Source: Nitrobacteraceae bacterium AZCC 2146 (lineage in GTDB: Bacteria; Pseudomonadota; Alphaproteobacteria; Rhizobiales; Xanthobacteraceae). From it: a stretch of DNA of 64,000 bases. Under the pieces are notes generated by a model. It was not told the origin of the DNA, searched no databases, and saw nothing but the letters and a program-made list of their open reading frames with translations. Made by a program: the position numbers and the translations under genes. Numbering within the stretch: the stretch's first letter is position 1; each line of letters begins with the position of its first letter. This document shows positions 30,266 through 39,034 of the stretch, piece after piece. Location: NCBI GenBank assembly GCA_036924855.1, contig JBAGRP010000001.1, forward strand, positions 5,208,001 to 5,272,000. Reading direction: 5' to 3'.

Positions 30266-30688
30266 ATGTTCGCACGCAAGAGTTCGTTTTCTTCCACCGC
30301 CCGCGGCGCTATTCTGGCGACTGTCGCAGCGGTGGCCCTGACGTCCTTTGCGCCGTCGGCCGTCATGGCTGCACCGGCTGCCAAGGGCGTATCCGCGAGC
30401 CATGGTAGCAGCGATGCCACCGATTTCAGCTCGGCGCGCCGTCGGTACTATCGTGGCAATGGCAATGCCGCCGGACTCGCCGCTTTCGGAGCCATCGTCG
30501 GCACCATCGGCGCCATTGCGGCCACCCAGAGCCGGCGGGACTATTATTACGATAACGGCCCCGGATATGGCTATTACGGTGGTGGTCCCGCTTATTATGA
30601 CGGCGGCCCGGTCTATTATGGCGGTGGCCCGTATCGCGGCTATGGCGGCGGATACGGCTACGACAACTCCCGTCGCATGACCTGGTAA
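30266..30688 (+). CDS. secreted glycine/tyrosine-rich protein
   Basis: The 140-residue protein has a signal peptide ending ALTSFAPSAVMAA, a short hydrophobic stretch (LAAFGAIVGTIGAIAAT) and a C-terminal half almost entirely of Gly, Tyr, Pro and Asp (YYDNGPGYGYYGGGPAYY). GGAGGAC precedes the ATG. Proteins of this design are frequent in Bradyrhizobium relatives and lack a known function; an outer-membrane or surface-associated role is a guess. A strong terminator hairpin follows at 30708-30739. Confidence 0.75.
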   Translation: MFARKSSFSSTARGAILATVAAVALTSFAPSAVMAAPAAKGVSASHGSSDATDFSSARRRYYRGNGNAAGLAAFGAIVGTIGAIAATQSRRDYYYDNGPGYGYYGGGPAYYDGGPVYYGGGPYRGYGGGYGYDNSRRMTW

Positions 30689-30707
30689 CCGAACGCCCTG
30701 AACTACC

Positions 30708-30740
30708 AATCGCCGGCCGCCTCCAGACGGCCGGCGATTT
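30708..30740 (+). terminator. hairpin after the Gly/Tyr-rich gene
   Basis: AATCGCCGGCCG (30708-30719) pairs perfectly with CGGCCGGCGATT (30728-30739) around an 8-nt loop, 12 bp in all. It ends in only three T bases, so it may be a weak intrinsic terminator or an mRNA-stabilising stem. Confidence 0.65.
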
Positions 30741-30828
30741 ACGCTGAAACACACCAGCGATTTACGTTAAAACACAATAAATACCAGCCGTTAACACGCT
30801 GGCGACAGCTTTGGCCTAGGGTATCCGG

Positions 30829-31239
30829 ATGAGTGATTCGCTCAACCGGCTCTACCAGGCGGTGATCACGGCCAAGGATCTCGATCCGGCGGTGTCGCGG
30901 ACGGCACGGCTGTTTCAGCGTGGCCCGGCCAAGATGGCCAAGAAACTGGCCGAAGAGGCGATCGAGGTCGTCATCGATGCGGTCAACCGCAAGCCCGATG
31001 CCGTGATCCGCGAAAGCGCCGACCTGCTCTATAATCTGATGGTGCTGTGGGCTTCAGCTGGTGTTCGGCCCGATCAGGTCTGGGCCGAGATGAACCGCCG
31101 CGAAGACATGCTCGGCATTGCCGAGAAACTCCCGAAGGCGCCGAAACCGGCCAAGCCGGCAGCCAAGCCTGTCGCTGCTCAAACGGCGCGGCGGCCAATT
31201 GTCGCGGTCGAAGGCCGCCGCCTTCGCAAGCTCAGCTGA
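30829..31239 (+). CDS. hisE: phosphoribosyl-ATP diphosphatase-like protein (HisE/MazG-like)
   Basis: The 136-residue protein has the all-alpha NTP pyrophosphohydrolase signature: KMAKKLAEEAIEVVIDAVN with the metal-binding EExxE and RESADLLYNLMVLWA with ExxD. HisE hydrolyses phosphoribosyl-ATP to phosphoribosyl-AMP in the second step of histidine synthesis. The usual HisE of this group is encoded in a his operon, and no his gene is near here, so this may be a paralogue. The C-terminal 35 residues are a Lys/Pro/Ala-rich extension (PKAPKPAKPAAKP). Confidence 0.75.
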   Translation: MSDSLNRLYQAVITAKDLDPAVSRTARLFQRGPAKMAKKLAEEAIEVVIDAVNRKPDAVIRESADLLYNLMVLWASAGVRPDQVWAEMNRREDMLGIAEKLPKAPKPAKPAAKPVAAQTARRPIVAVEGRRLRKLS

Positions 31240-31305
31240 AATTTTCGGCGAAATCCTGCGCACCCTGCCATAGACAAATCGCAGTGAGGGTGGTTCATCG
31301 CGGCC

Positions 31306-31887
31306 ATGCTCAGACGTATCTATGATTGGTGCATTGACGCCGCCCACAAGCCCTACGCGCTCTGGATAATGGGAGCGGTATCGTTTGCAGAGAGTTCCTT
31401 CTTCCCGGTGCCTCCGGATGTGATGCTGATTCCGATGGCGCTGGCGCGTCCGGAGCGGGCTTGGCTCTATGCCATGGTGTGCACCGTCACCTCGGTGCTC
31501 GGGGGCGTGCTCGGCTATGCCATTGGCGCGGTGCTGTATGATTCCGTCGGTCACTGGGTGATCAATTTCTACGGCTATGGCGACAAGGTCGAGGCGTTCC
31601 GCGCCGGCTATGCCGAATACGGCGCGTGGATCATCCTGCTGAAGGGGCTGACGCCCATTCCCTTCAAGCTTGTCACCATCACGTCAGGCTTTGCGAATTA
31701 TAACATCTGGATGTTCATCGGGCTGTCGATGATCGCCCGCGGCGGCCGGTTCTTCCTCGTCGCCATCCTGCTCAACCGGTATGGCGTGTGGATCCGCGAA
31801 GCCATCGAGAAGCGTCTGGGACTGTGGGTCGCGCTTGGCGTCGGCGTGCTGGTGCTTGGCTTCATCATCGCTTTCCGGATGTTCTAG
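31306..31887 (+). CDS. YqaA/DedA-like membrane protein (VTT domain)
   Basis: The 193-residue polytopic protein contains FAESSFFPVPPDVMLIPMALARP, the re-entrant glycine/proline motif of the VTT (DedA-like) fold, then GGVLGYAIGAVLYDSVGHWVI and LLKGLTPIPFKLVTITSGFANYN, typical of the YqaA branch. Relatives are linked to lipid-carrier or phospholipid flipping and membrane homeostasis, but YqaA itself is not well defined. Four to five membrane segments are expected. Confidence 0.88.
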   Translation: MLRRIYDWCIDAAHKPYALWIMGAVSFAESSFFPVPPDVMLIPMALARPERAWLYAMVCTVTSVLGGVLGYAIGAVLYDSVGHWVINFYGYGDKVEAFRAGYAEYGAWIILLKGLTPIPFKLVTITSGFANYNIWMFIGLSMIARGGRFFLVAILLNRYGVWIREAIEKRLGLWVALGVGVLVLGFIIAFRMF

Positions 31888-31932
31888 CCAGGATGCTTTC
31901 CCCGGTGCAGGTGCCGGGATACGTTTCTCCGT

Positions 31933-32508
31933 ATGTCTGATTTGACGAACCTGCCGAACGGGGCCACCCGCAGCTGTATCCTCGCCACTTTGGCGACGTT
32001 GATCATCGCCGCGGCAGCGCCATGCGTCTGGTCGCAGGTGGCGCAGTCTCCGGCTTCGCCGGTCGCCCCGGTCCCGGCGCCCGACCAGCCCGCGCCGCCA
32101 CCGGCTGCACCTCCGTCGCCCGAAAATCCCGGCCTGATCAACGAAATCGGCAAGCTGTTCAAGAAATCGACGTCGATCTTTCCGGCGCTGCCGGCGTTCC
32201 CCTCGTTCAAGAGTCCCGGCCAGACCATCGACGATTTCAATGCAGGCGCCAAAGGGGCTACCGACGCGCTGCCGCAACTGACGACCATGGTGAAAGGCCG
32301 CATGGCGTGTCCCGTCGCCGCCAATGGCGCGCCGGACTGCAAGACCGCCTCCGACCGGCTTTGCCAGAGCAAGGGCTTCAAGGACGGCAAGAGCCTCGAC
32401 ACCGACGCGGCTCAAAGCTGTAACCCCAAAGCCCTGTTATCCGGCCGCAAGCCCGAGGAGGGCGACTGCAAGACCGAAAACTACGTCACCCGGGCGCTCT
32501 GCCAGTAG
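31933..32508 (+). CDS. secreted cysteine-containing protein, function unknown
   Basis: The 191-residue protein has an N-terminal hydrophobic segment (SCILATLATLIIAAAAPCVWSQ) consistent with export, a Pro/Ala linker (APDQPAPPPAAPPSPENPG), then a region with six cysteines (MACPVAANGAPDCK, DRLCQSKGF, AQSCNPKALL, GDCKTENYV, ALCQ) spaced as if disulfide-bonded. I recognise no named family. Its last codons form the first arm of an intrinsic terminator. Confidence 0.7.
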   Translation: MSDLTNLPNGATRSCILATLATLIIAAAAPCVWSQVAQSPASPVAPVPAPDQPAPPPAAPPSPENPGLINEIGKLFKKSTSIFPALPAFPSFKSPGQTIDDFNAGAKGATDALPQLTTMVKGRMACPVAANGAPDCKTASDRLCQSKGFKDGKSLDTDAAQSCNPKALLSGRKPEEGDCKTENYVTRALCQ

Positions 32509-32518
32509 GGCGCTTTTT
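32494..32518 (+). terminator. intrinsic terminator overlapping the stop codon
   Basis: GCGCTCT (32494-32500) pairs with AGGGCGC (32507-32513), one G-U pair, around a 6-nt loop and is followed by five T bases. The TAG stop at 32506-32508 lies inside the hairpin. Confidence 0.7.
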
Positions 32519-32667
32519 CGGGCAGCCGCTTTTTTCTTCTGCACCGCAATTGCCATCCGGCCTCGGCTTCTGGCATCGTCCGGCCGCCCCAAGGGTCGGC
32601 AAAGGGTCGGCATGGGGTTGGGCCGGCGCAAAGACGCCGTGCAAAAGAAAAGAGCAGAGGAATCCCC

Positions 32668-33636
32668 ATGTCGATGCCAGCCTTGTTCAAGAACCGCCTG
32701 TCGCTCCCGGTGATCGGTGCGCCGTTGTTCATCATCTCGGTGCCCGATCTGGTGATCGCCCAGTGCAAGGCCGGCATCGTCGGATCGTTTCCGGCGCTGA
32801 ATGCGCGGCCGGCGGCGTTGCTCGACGAGTGGCTGGTGCGGATCAAGGAAGAACTCGCCGCTCATGACAAGGCGCATCCCGATCGGCTGTCGGCACCGTT
32901 CGCGGTCAACCAGATCGTGCACAAATCCAACAACCGGCTCGATCAGGATCTGGCGCTCTGCGAGAAGCACAAGGTGCCGATGATGATCACCTCGCTCGGC
33001 GCCCGCGAAGAATTGAACCAGGCCGCGCATGCGTGGGGCGGCATCGTGTTTCACGACGTCATCAACCAGCGCTTCGCCCACAAGGCGATCGAGAAGGGCG
33101 CCGACGGACTTATTCTGGTGTCGGCCGGCGCTGGCGGCCATGCCGGCGAGATTTCGCCGCTGGCCTTCGTGGCGGAGACCCGGCAATGGTTCGATGGCCC
33201 GATCGCCTTGTCCGGCGCCATCGGCAACGGCCGCGCGATCCGCGCCGCCCGCGTTCTCGGCGCCGATTTCGCCTATATCGGCTCGGCCTTCATCGCCACC
33301 ACCGAGGCCAATGCAGTACCAGGCTACAAGGACATGATCACGACGTCGGCGGCCGAGGACATCGTCTATTCCAACCTGTTCACCGGCGTGCACGGCAACT
33401 ACCTGAAGCCCTCGATCGTCGCCGCTGGCATGGACCCCAACAATCTGCCGGAGTCCGATGCGACCAAGATGAATTTCGGCACCGATGCGTCCGGCGAACG
33501 TGCCAAGCCGAAGGCGTGGAAGGAAATCTGGGGCAGCGGCCAGGGCGTTGGCAGCGTCGGCAAGGTAGTGCCGGTGGCCGAGCTGATCGCGCGCTTCAAG
33601 AAGGAATACGACGCAGCGATCGATCCGGCGCTTTGA
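32668..33636 (+). CDS. nitronate monooxygenase (2-nitropropane dioxygenase family)
   Basis: The 322-residue TIM-barrel flavoprotein begins LPVIGAPLFIISVPDLVIAQCKAGIVGSFPALNAR (short blocks: LPVIGAPLFIIS, AGIVGSFPALN). Later blocks are GIVFHDVINQRFAHKAIEKG, LILVSAGAGGHAGEISPLAF with the catalytic-loop histidine of GGHAG, and SGAIGNGRAIRAARVLGADFAYIGSAF for FMN phosphate binding. It oxidises nitronates such as propionate-3-nitronate with oxygen. AGAGGAATCCCC precedes the ATG. A thioesterase gene follows on the same strand. Confidence 0.93.
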   Translation: MSMPALFKNRLSLPVIGAPLFIISVPDLVIAQCKAGIVGSFPALNARPAALLDEWLVRIKEELAAHDKAHPDRLSAPFAVNQIVHKSNNRLDQDLALCEKHKVPMMITSLGAREELNQAAHAWGGIVFHDVINQRFAHKAIEKGADGLILVSAGAGGHAGEISPLAFVAETRQWFDGPIALSGAIGNGRAIRAARVLGADFAYIGSAFIATTEANAVPGYKDMITTSAAEDIVYSNLFTGVHGNYLKPSIVAAGMDPNNLPESDATKMNFGTDASGERAKPKAWKEIWGSGQGVGSVGKVVPVAELIARFKKEYDAAIDPAL

Positions 33637-33663
33637 GTTAAAGGCAAACGCGTCCTTCTTTCT

Positions 33664-33682
33664 CTCTCCCACAAGGGGAGAG
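33664..33682. repeat. small CTCTCCC/GGGAGAG hairpin
   Basis: CTCTCCC (33664-33670) pairs with GGGAGAG (33676-33682) around ACAAG. It belongs to the same hairpin type as those at 5757-5860 and sits in the short gap between the nitronate monooxygenase and thioesterase genes. Confidence 0.65.
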
Positions 33683-33710
33683 GGAAAGAGAAGAAAGCCA
33701 AGTACAGGCA

Positions 33711-34484
33711 ATGGACTTCATCTATCGCGTCGACGGCCATCATGTCGTCACCACTCCCCATGCCGCCGGCCCGTGGAACGAGACCATGCAGCACGGCTCC
33801 GCGCCGTCGGCGCTGGTGACGTGGCTCGCCGAACAGATGCCGACCGCGGGCCCGATGCAGATCGTCCGCGTCACCATCGATCTGCTGCGGCCGGTGCCGG
33901 TGGCGCCGCTGACTTTTGAGACCGAAATCCTGCGCGAAGGCCGCAAGATCCAGCTCTGCGCGATCCGGCTGCTGGCCAATGGTGTCCTCGTGGTGCGCGC
34001 CACTGTGTTGAAGATCAGGATCGAGCCATTGGCATTGCCGCCGGAGATCGCCGATCCGCCAATCGACGTGCCGCCGCCCGATCAGGGCGGGCTGCTGGAG
34101 CCGCGCTACGCCAGCAGTCCCTTCGTCACCGGCATGACCGTGCGCGCCGTACGCGGCGGCTTCCTCAAGCTGGGGCCGGGCGCGATCTGGTACCGGCTGA
34201 ACCGGCCGATCGTCGAGGGCGCCGCGATCTCGCAGGTGATGCGCGCGGTGGTCGCCGCCGACTTCAGCAACGGCACCTCGGCAGTACTCAGTTTCGACGA
34301 CTGGACCTTCCTCAATGCCGATCTCTCGGTCAGCCTGTCGCGGCCGCCGGTCGGCGACTGGATCCTGCTCGATTCGGAAAGCTGGATCGGCCCGGACGGC
34401 GCCGGCGTTGCCGCCTCGAAGCTCGCTGACGTCAACGGCTATTTCGGCCGCGCGGTGCAGAGCCTGGTGATCGAGAAACGTTGA
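33711..34484 (+). CDS. TesB-like double-hotdog acyl-CoA thioesterase
   Basis: The 257-residue protein has two hotdog halves. The first contains PHAAGPWNETMQHGSAPSALVTWLAE and VRVTIDLLRPVPVAPLTFETEILREGRKIQL (short blocks: TMQHGSAPSALV, RVTIDLLRPVPV). The second contains VVAADFSNGTSAVLSFDDWTFLNADLSVSL (short: AADFSNGTSAVL) and LLDSESWIGPDGAGVAASKLAD, with the aspartate and Gln/Ser/Thr-type catalytic layout of acyl-CoA thioesterases. It probably releases free acids from CoA esters in the cytoplasm. The substrate range is not predictable. Confidence 0.85.
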   Translation: MDFIYRVDGHHVVTTPHAAGPWNETMQHGSAPSALVTWLAEQMPTAGPMQIVRVTIDLLRPVPVAPLTFETEILREGRKIQLCAIRLLANGVLVVRATVLKIRIEPLALPPEIADPPIDVPPPDQGGLLEPRYASSPFVTGMTVRAVRGGFLKLGPGAIWYRLNRPIVEGAAISQVMRAVVAADFSNGTSAVLSFDDWTFLNADLSVSLSRPPVGDWILLDSESWIGPDGAGVAASKLADVNGYFGRAVQSLVIEKR

Positions 34485-34655
34485 GGCCTTTGCGCCTTTC
34501 GACGCCGCCAGAATCCAGTTTCGGAGCTGTAATCACCTGACCCGGCGCGATCAGTCGCGGGCGATCGTGGCGCTTTAACGGGCTTAACCAAGCGTTAACC
34601 GGCTTCGGACCAACAATGGGCTGCGCAGGATTCTACCGCAGCTCAAGGAATCGAC

Positions 34656-34904
34656 ATGGACCTCGAAGCCCATTTCGCGAAGACGCCGGCGACGATCGAA
34701 GAGATCAAGGCGCGCGTGGCCCTGGCGTTCGGCCGCCACCCGCTGTGCCGCGACGTCGAATTCGACATTGTCAGCACGCCGCGCGCCGCCAAGGGCGCGA
34801 ACTGGACCATCAGCATGCAGTCGGTGGCGCCGGATGCGCTCTGGGAAGCCTCGGACATCGTTTCCGATATCCAGGAAGCCTACGTCCTCGCTGCCGCGGC
34901 CTGA
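34656..34904 (+). CDS. small conserved-looking protein, function unknown
   Basis: The 82-residue protein MDLEAHFAKTPATIEEIKAR... begins after CAAGGAATCGAC. It is acidic, with mixed alpha/beta character (EEIKARVALAFGRHPLCRDVEF, NWTISMQSVAPDALWEASDIV) and no signal or membrane segment. I recognise no family. Its ribosome site, protein-like composition and position between genes on the same strand support a real gene. Confidence 0.6.
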   Translation: MDLEAHFAKTPATIEEIKARVALAFGRHPLCRDVEFDIVSTPRAAKGANWTISMQSVAPDALWEASDIVSDIQEAYVLAAAA

Positions 34905-34970
34905 TCGGGTCGCCGTACCCGGACACCGGCTAGCATGGTTAGCCATAATTAATCTCCATTTATAGGGACG

Positions 34971-35666
34971 ATGGACGCCGAGTTCGTCGACGGAGCGGAG
35001 ATTGGCTTGACGCGCATACTGACCCTTCTGGCACTCGGATGCTTGCTCGTGGTGGGCGCTGCCGTGGCCAGCATCGTCGGACGCGACAGCGTGCCGACGG
35101 CCCGGTTCGACGAGGCCGAGCAGAGCTTGATCGAAGTCTCCAGAGGTCCGGTCTCCAACAAGCAGGGCAAGAAGGACAGGCTGCCGGTGGGTGCCGTGAT
35201 GGCTTCGCTGGAGCCGCCGCAGGCCGCGCTGAGCGATCCGCTGCGGCAGGCCTTTGCGTCCGACAGCCCCGTTGCGGCCCCCGGCTCGACGGTTCTCGCG
35301 CCGATCGTGATTCCGCAGCCGCCGGCGAAGCCGAAATTGGCCGCCAAGCCCGTGCAGAAAAACTACACGCTGCTCAGTGACGCGCAGATCTCCGCCATCA
35401 AGGGCCGGCTCAATCTGACCGCGATGCAGGAGCAAAACTGGCCGGCCGTGGAAAGCGCCCTGCGCGCGGTGGCGCGCAAGATTCACGACACCAAGCAGGC
35501 CAATCCGGCTGCCGGCAGCCCGCCGATCGATCCGGCCAGCGCCGAGGTGCAGCAGCTGAAATCCGCGGCGATGCCGCTGCTGTTTCAGCTGCGCGAGGAC
35601 CAGAAGCGCGAGGTGCGCTCGCTCGCCCGCCTCATCGGGCTGGAAGCGGTGGCATCGGCGATCTGA
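34971..35666 (+). CDS. membrane-anchored protein with Spy/LTXXQ-like helical region
   Basis: The 231-residue protein has one N-terminal membrane segment (ILTLLALGCLLVVGAAVASIV), a Pro/Lys linker (VIPQPPAKPKLAAKPVQK) and a helical C-terminal half. The latter contains LSDAQISAIKGRLNLTAMQEQNWPAV and LKSAAMPLLFQLREDQKREVRSLAR, resembling the LTxxQ helices of Spy/CpxP-type periplasmic proteins. A periplasmic stress or chaperone role is inferred from that resemblance only. ATG 34971 is preceded by AGGGACG; a TTG at 35007 is possible. Confidence 0.7.
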   Translation: MDAEFVDGAEIGLTRILTLLALGCLLVVGAAVASIVGRDSVPTARFDEAEQSLIEVSRGPVSNKQGKKDRLPVGAVMASLEPPQAALSDPLRQAFASDSPVAAPGSTVLAPIVIPQPPAKPKLAAKPVQKNYTLLSDAQISAIKGRLNLTAMQEQNWPAVESALRAVARKIHDTKQANPAAGSPPIDPASAEVQQLKSAAMPLLFQLREDQKREVRSLARLIGLEAVASAI

Positions 35667-35675
35667 CGTGATGCG

Positions 35676-36689
35676 TCAGGCGACGGCGATCATCGGCGCG
35701 CCGGCATTCTTTGCATTGGCTTCCGCAATCAGCTGATAGGAATGCAGCCGCGTAGCGTGATCGTAGACATCGGACACCACCATCAGCTCATCCGCGCCGG
35801 TCTCGGCGATCAGTGCCGCCAATCCGGCGCGAACGGTCTCGGGCGATCCAACGATCGAGCGCGCCAGCATCCGCATCGCCTGCACCTTTTCGGCCGGCGA
35901 CCAGTAGGTCTCAATGTCGTCGATCGGCGGCTGGCTCAATCCGCGGGTGCCGCGGAACATGTTGGTGAACGACATCTGCTGCGTCGTCGCCAAGCGTTTA
36001 GCTTCCTTGTCGGTGTCGGCGGCGATGATGTTGACGCCGACCATCGCATGGGGCTTCGCCAGTTGCTCCGAGGGTTCGAAGCGCTCGCGATAGATCTGTA
36101 GTGCCTGCAGCAGTTGCTCCGGCGCGAAATGCGACGCGAAAGCGTAGGGCAGGCCGAGGGCTGCTGCGAGCTGCGCGCCATAGGTGCTGGAGCCGAGAAT
36201 CCACAGCGGCACGTCGGTGCCGGCGGCAGGCACCGCCTGGACATTCTGGTTCGGCCCCGCGGGGGCGAAGAACGCCTGCAGCTCCAGGACGTCCTGCGGG
36301 AAATTATCGGAGCTCTGCAAGGTCCGGCGCAAGGCGCGGACGGTGATCTGGTCGGTGCCCGGCGCGCGGCCGAGGCCGAGGTCGATGCGGCCGGGATACA
36401 GCCGCGCCAGGGTGCCGAACTGTTCGGCGATGATGATCGGGGCGTGGTTCGGCAGCATGATGCCGCCGGCGCCGACGCGGATGGTCCGTGTTCCCGCCGC
36501 GATATGGCTGATGACCAACGCAGTGGCGGCGCTGGCGATGCCAGCCATGTTGTGATGCTCGGCGACCCAGAAGCGTTGATAGCCCAGCTTCTCGGCATGG
36601 GCCGCGAGATCGCGCGCATTGTCGAGTGCGCCGCGCGCGTCGGTGTTTTCGGTGACGCGGACGAGGTCGAGGATCGAAAGTGCGGTCAT
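35676..36689 (-). CDS. LLM-class flavin-dependent oxidoreductase
   Basis: The 337-residue luciferase-like monooxygenase opens [25 protein letters not shown]. It has [41 protein letters not shown] and [17 protein letters not shown], which mark the YhbW-like group, then [27 protein letters not shown]. It would use reduced FMN or F420-like flavin to oxidise an unknown substrate. It lies 10 bp from the convergent LTXXQ-like gene. Confidence 0.92.
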   Translation of the reverse strand: MTALSILDLVRVTENTDARGALDNARDLAAHAEKLGYQRFWVAEHHNMAGIASAATALVISHIAAGTRTIRVGAGGIMLPNHAPIIIAEQFGTLARLYPGRIDLGLGRAPGTDQITVRALRRTLQSSDNFPQDVLELQAFFAPAGPNQNVQAVPAAGTDVPLWILGSSTYGAQLAAALGLPYAFASHFAPEQLLQALQIYRERFEPSEQLAKPHAMVGVNIIAADTDKEAKRLATTQQMSFTNMFRGTRGLSQPPIDDIETYWSPAEKVQAMRMLARSIVGSPETVRAGLAALIAETGADELMVVSDVYDHATRLHSYQLIAEANAKNAGAPMIAVA

Positions 36690-36914
36690 AAGCGGGGCTC
36701 CTGCTGCGAGCGGTATCTAGGAGCGGCGGCGGCCGGTTGCCAGCCGGACATCGAAGATTGGCGCGCGATCCAGATATGCGTCAGCGATCAGGCGAAGGCC
36801 GCAATGCTTACGCGCCAGTCCGCGCAGCGGCGGAGCGATGAACATCGGAGGAAATGCTTCTGAGGGAGGAGGGGCGCGCGAGGAGCTGCAAACTTCGTCT
36901 GAATTCGACAATCT

Positions 36915-37124
36915 TCAGGCGAGATACACGACAGCCAGGATAATCGCGATCGCTGCCATTACTTCGAGCGCAAATTTCCAAAATGGGCGTGTCGGATGTT
37001 GTCCGCGGTGATGCTGCGAAACCGGAATATGTGCACCGTAGAGCGCCAGAGAAACGAGATCGCAGGTCATTGCCGCTTCCCGTATTTCGCCGTCGCTTTT
37101 GATGGATGGTGCACGTCGTTTCAT
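36915..37124 (-). CDS. small single-pass membrane protein
   Basis: The 69-residue open frame ends in one membrane helix (FALEVMAAIAIILAVVYLA), with a basic N-terminal side (KRRAPSIK) and a histidine-rich middle (SQHHRGQHPTRP). An internal ATG would give about 51 residues starting MTCDLVSLALYGAHIP. I recognise no family. It lies next to acdS and may be real, but the evidence is limited to its composition. Confidence 0.4.
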   Translation of the reverse strand: MKRRAPSIKSDGEIREAAMTCDLVSLALYGAHIPVSQHHRGQHPTRPFWKFALEVMAAIAIILAVVYLA

Positions 37125-37152
37125 GGTTGAAATGAGCTTTCCAGCTGGACAA

Positions 37153-37180
37153 CGGGCGCCCCAATCCCATGGGGCGCCCG
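37153..37180 (-). terminator. hairpin downstream of acdS
   Basis: CGGGCGCCCC (37153-37162) pairs perfectly with GGGGCGCCCG (37171-37180), a 10-bp stem with an 8-nt loop. It is about 85 bp past the acdS stop. A T-run is missing, so termination strength is uncertain. Confidence 0.5.
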
Positions 37181-37264
37181 CCGGCTGACATCAAAAAGAA
37201 AACCCTGGTGGCTGGCGCTCATTCGTAACGCCGCGGAATGAGCACGTTTGGAAGGTAACGGCCC

Positions 37265-38278
37265 TCAGCCGTTGCGAAATGCGTAGCCGTAGCCGTTGAG
37301 CGCTGGCGCGCCGCCAAGATGGGCGTAAAGGACTTTGGAGCCCTCCGGGAAATAGCCCTTCTTGACGAGATCGATCATGCCCTGCATGGACTTACCCTCG
37401 TAGACGGGATCGGTGATCATGCCTTCAAGGCGCGCGCAGAGGCGGATGGCCTCCTTCGTCTCCTCCGAGGGAACGCCGTAGACCGGATACGCATAGTCCT
37501 CGACGAGAACAACATCGTCTTCGGAAATGTTCTTTCCCAGTTCGACCAGCTTCGCGGTGTTCCGGGCGATCTCGAGCACCTGCGCCTTGGTCTGGACCGG
37601 CGTAAACGACGCGTCGATGCCGATGACCTTGCGTTCCCGGCCGTCTTTGGCGAAGCCGACCAGCATGCCGGCATGGGTCGAACCGGTAACGGTGCAGACG
37701 ACGATATAGTCGAAAGCGAAACCGAGTTCCTTTTCCTGCGCACGAACTTCTTCGGCGAAGCCGACATAACCAAGTCCGCCATACTTGTGCACGGAGGCTC
37801 CCGCCGGGATCGCGTAAGGCTTGCCACCCTTCGCCTTCACGTCCTCGATCGCCTGTTCCCAGCTTTCCCGGATGCCGATATCGAATCCCTCGTCGACCAT
37901 CTGGACGTCAGCGCCCATCACCCGGCTGAGAAGAATATTGCCGACCCGGTCATAGACAGCATCCTCGTGAGGCACCCAGCTTTCCTGGACGAGCCGGCAC
38001 TTCATGCCGATCTTCGCCGCGACGGCGGCGACCATCCGCGTATGGTTCGACTGCACGCCGCCGATCGAAACCAGCGTGTCGGCGTTGGAGGCGATCGCAT
38101 CGGGGATGATGTATTCGAGCTTGCGCAACTTGTTGCCGCCGAAGGCCAGACCGGAGTTGCAGTCTTCGCGCTTCGCGTAGAGTTCGACCTTGCCGCCCAG
38201 ATGCGCGGTGAGGCGATCCATTTTCTCGATATGCGTTGGCCCGAAGGTCAGCGGGTAGCGCGCGAATTTCTCCAGCAT
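37265..38278 (-). CDS. acdS: 1-aminocyclopropane-1-carboxylate (ACC) deaminase
   Basis: The 337-residue PLP enzyme cleaves ACC, the ethylene precursor of plants, to ammonia and 2-oxobutanoate. It keeps every hallmark that separates true ACC deaminase from D-cysteine desulfhydrase. The PLP lysine is K50 (GGNK) and the catalytic serine S77 (GVQSNH). Y293 and E294 are in PVYEGKS, and L321 in HLGG. These correspond to K51, S78, Y294, E295 and L322 of the Pseudomonas enzyme. The block [20 protein letters not shown] is also diagnostic. It is divergent from the Lrp-type regulator at 38421, the usual acdS/acdR arrangement. Expression of acdS can lower ethylene in plant hosts and promote root colonisation or nodulation. 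Confidence 0.97.
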   Translation of the reverse strand: MLEKFARYPLTFGPTHIEKMDRLTAHLGGKVELYAKREDCNSGLAFGGNKLRKLEYIIPDAIASNADTLVSIGGVQSNHTRMVAAVAAKIGMKCRLVQESWVPHEDAVYDRVGNILLSRVMGADVQMVDEGFDIGIRESWEQAIEDVKAKGGKPYAIPAGASVHKYGGLGYVGFAEEVRAQEKELGFAFDYIVVCTVTGSTHAGMLVGFAKDGRERKVIGIDASFTPVQTKAQVLEIARNTAKLVELGKNISEDDVVLVEDYAYPVYGVPSEETKEAIRLCARLEGMITDPVYEGKSMQGMIDLVKKGYFPEGSKVLYAHLGGAPALNGYGYAFRNG

Positions 38279-38384
38279 TTTGGGAGTCTCTCAGTCGTTG
38301 CGATGCACTGAATATGGCATTTTACGCGAGAAAGGTGCTCTCAAAATTCTCGACTCTTGTTGCTAAGTTACCTCATTTAACTCT

Positions 38385-38402
38385 ATATTTCGGTATAAAT
38401 AT
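38385..38402. promoter_or_regulatory. inverted repeat in acdS-acdR intergenic region
   Basis: ATATTT (38385-38390) and AAATAT (38397-38402) are separated by CGGTAT. The dyad lies 19 bp before the acdR start, inside an AT-rich 142-bp divergent promoter region, so it is a candidate AcdR (Lrp) site or part of the acdR promoter. Confidence 0.45.
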
Positions 38403-38420
38403 CAGATTGGACGGCGAGTA

Positions 38421-38900
38421 ATGAAAGATTCTTCCATGCGCTCGGAGCTCGACCGAACCGATCTCAAGATGCTGCGGCTGCTTCAAGGCAATGGCCGGCT
38501 TTCGAACGCGGAACTGGCGCAGTTGGTGGATGTCAGCCCCGCGACATGTCACCGGCGAACGCAGGCGCTGTTCGATGAAGGCTACATCAAATCTGTCCGG
38601 GCGATGATCGTACCCAACAAGGTCAGCAAGGGCGCGCTGGTCATGGTCGGCGTCGTTCTCGACCGCTCGACGCCGGAGAGTTTCGCGACATTTGAAAAAG
38701 CCGTCGCCAAATTGAAGTTCATTCTCGATTGCCATCTGGTTGCCGGCGACTTCGACTATTTCCTGAAAATCAGGGTCGGGGACATGGCGGATTTCAACCG
38801 GATTCATGGCGACCAGTTGATCGCGCTGCCCGGAGTCCGACAGACGAGAACGTTCTTCGTGATGAAGGAGGTCGTCGACAATGCGCCGCTGGAGTTTTGA
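38421..38900 (+). CDS. acdR: Lrp/AsnC-family regulator of acdS
   Basis: The 159-residue protein has the Lrp helix-turn-helix (LDRTDLKMLRLLQGNGRLSNAELA, then VSPATCHRRTQALFDEGYI) and the C-terminal RAM ligand domain (VMVGVVLDRSTPESFATFEKAV, CHLVAGDFDYFLKIRVGDMADF). It is divergent from acdS with 142 bp between, as for AcdR, which activates acdS in response to ACC. ATG 38421 is used; an internal ATG at 38436 is possible. Confidence 0.9.
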   Translation: MKDSSMRSELDRTDLKMLRLLQGNGRLSNAELAQLVDVSPATCHRRTQALFDEGYIKSVRAMIVPNKVSKGALVMVGVVLDRSTPESFATFEKAVAKLKFILDCHLVAGDFDYFLKIRVGDMADFNRIHGDQLIALPGVRQTRTFFVMKEVVDNAPLEF

Positions 38901-39034
38901 TCGCGTAGCGCGAATGATCCCATTGCGCCGACCCCGCTCTGACTGACAACTCATAAGACTTGTGGTTGCCGACACCTGCCATCAGGCAGGCGTCGCCGGC
39001 GACATCGGCGGCTTGACAATCTCAGCATCGGAAG

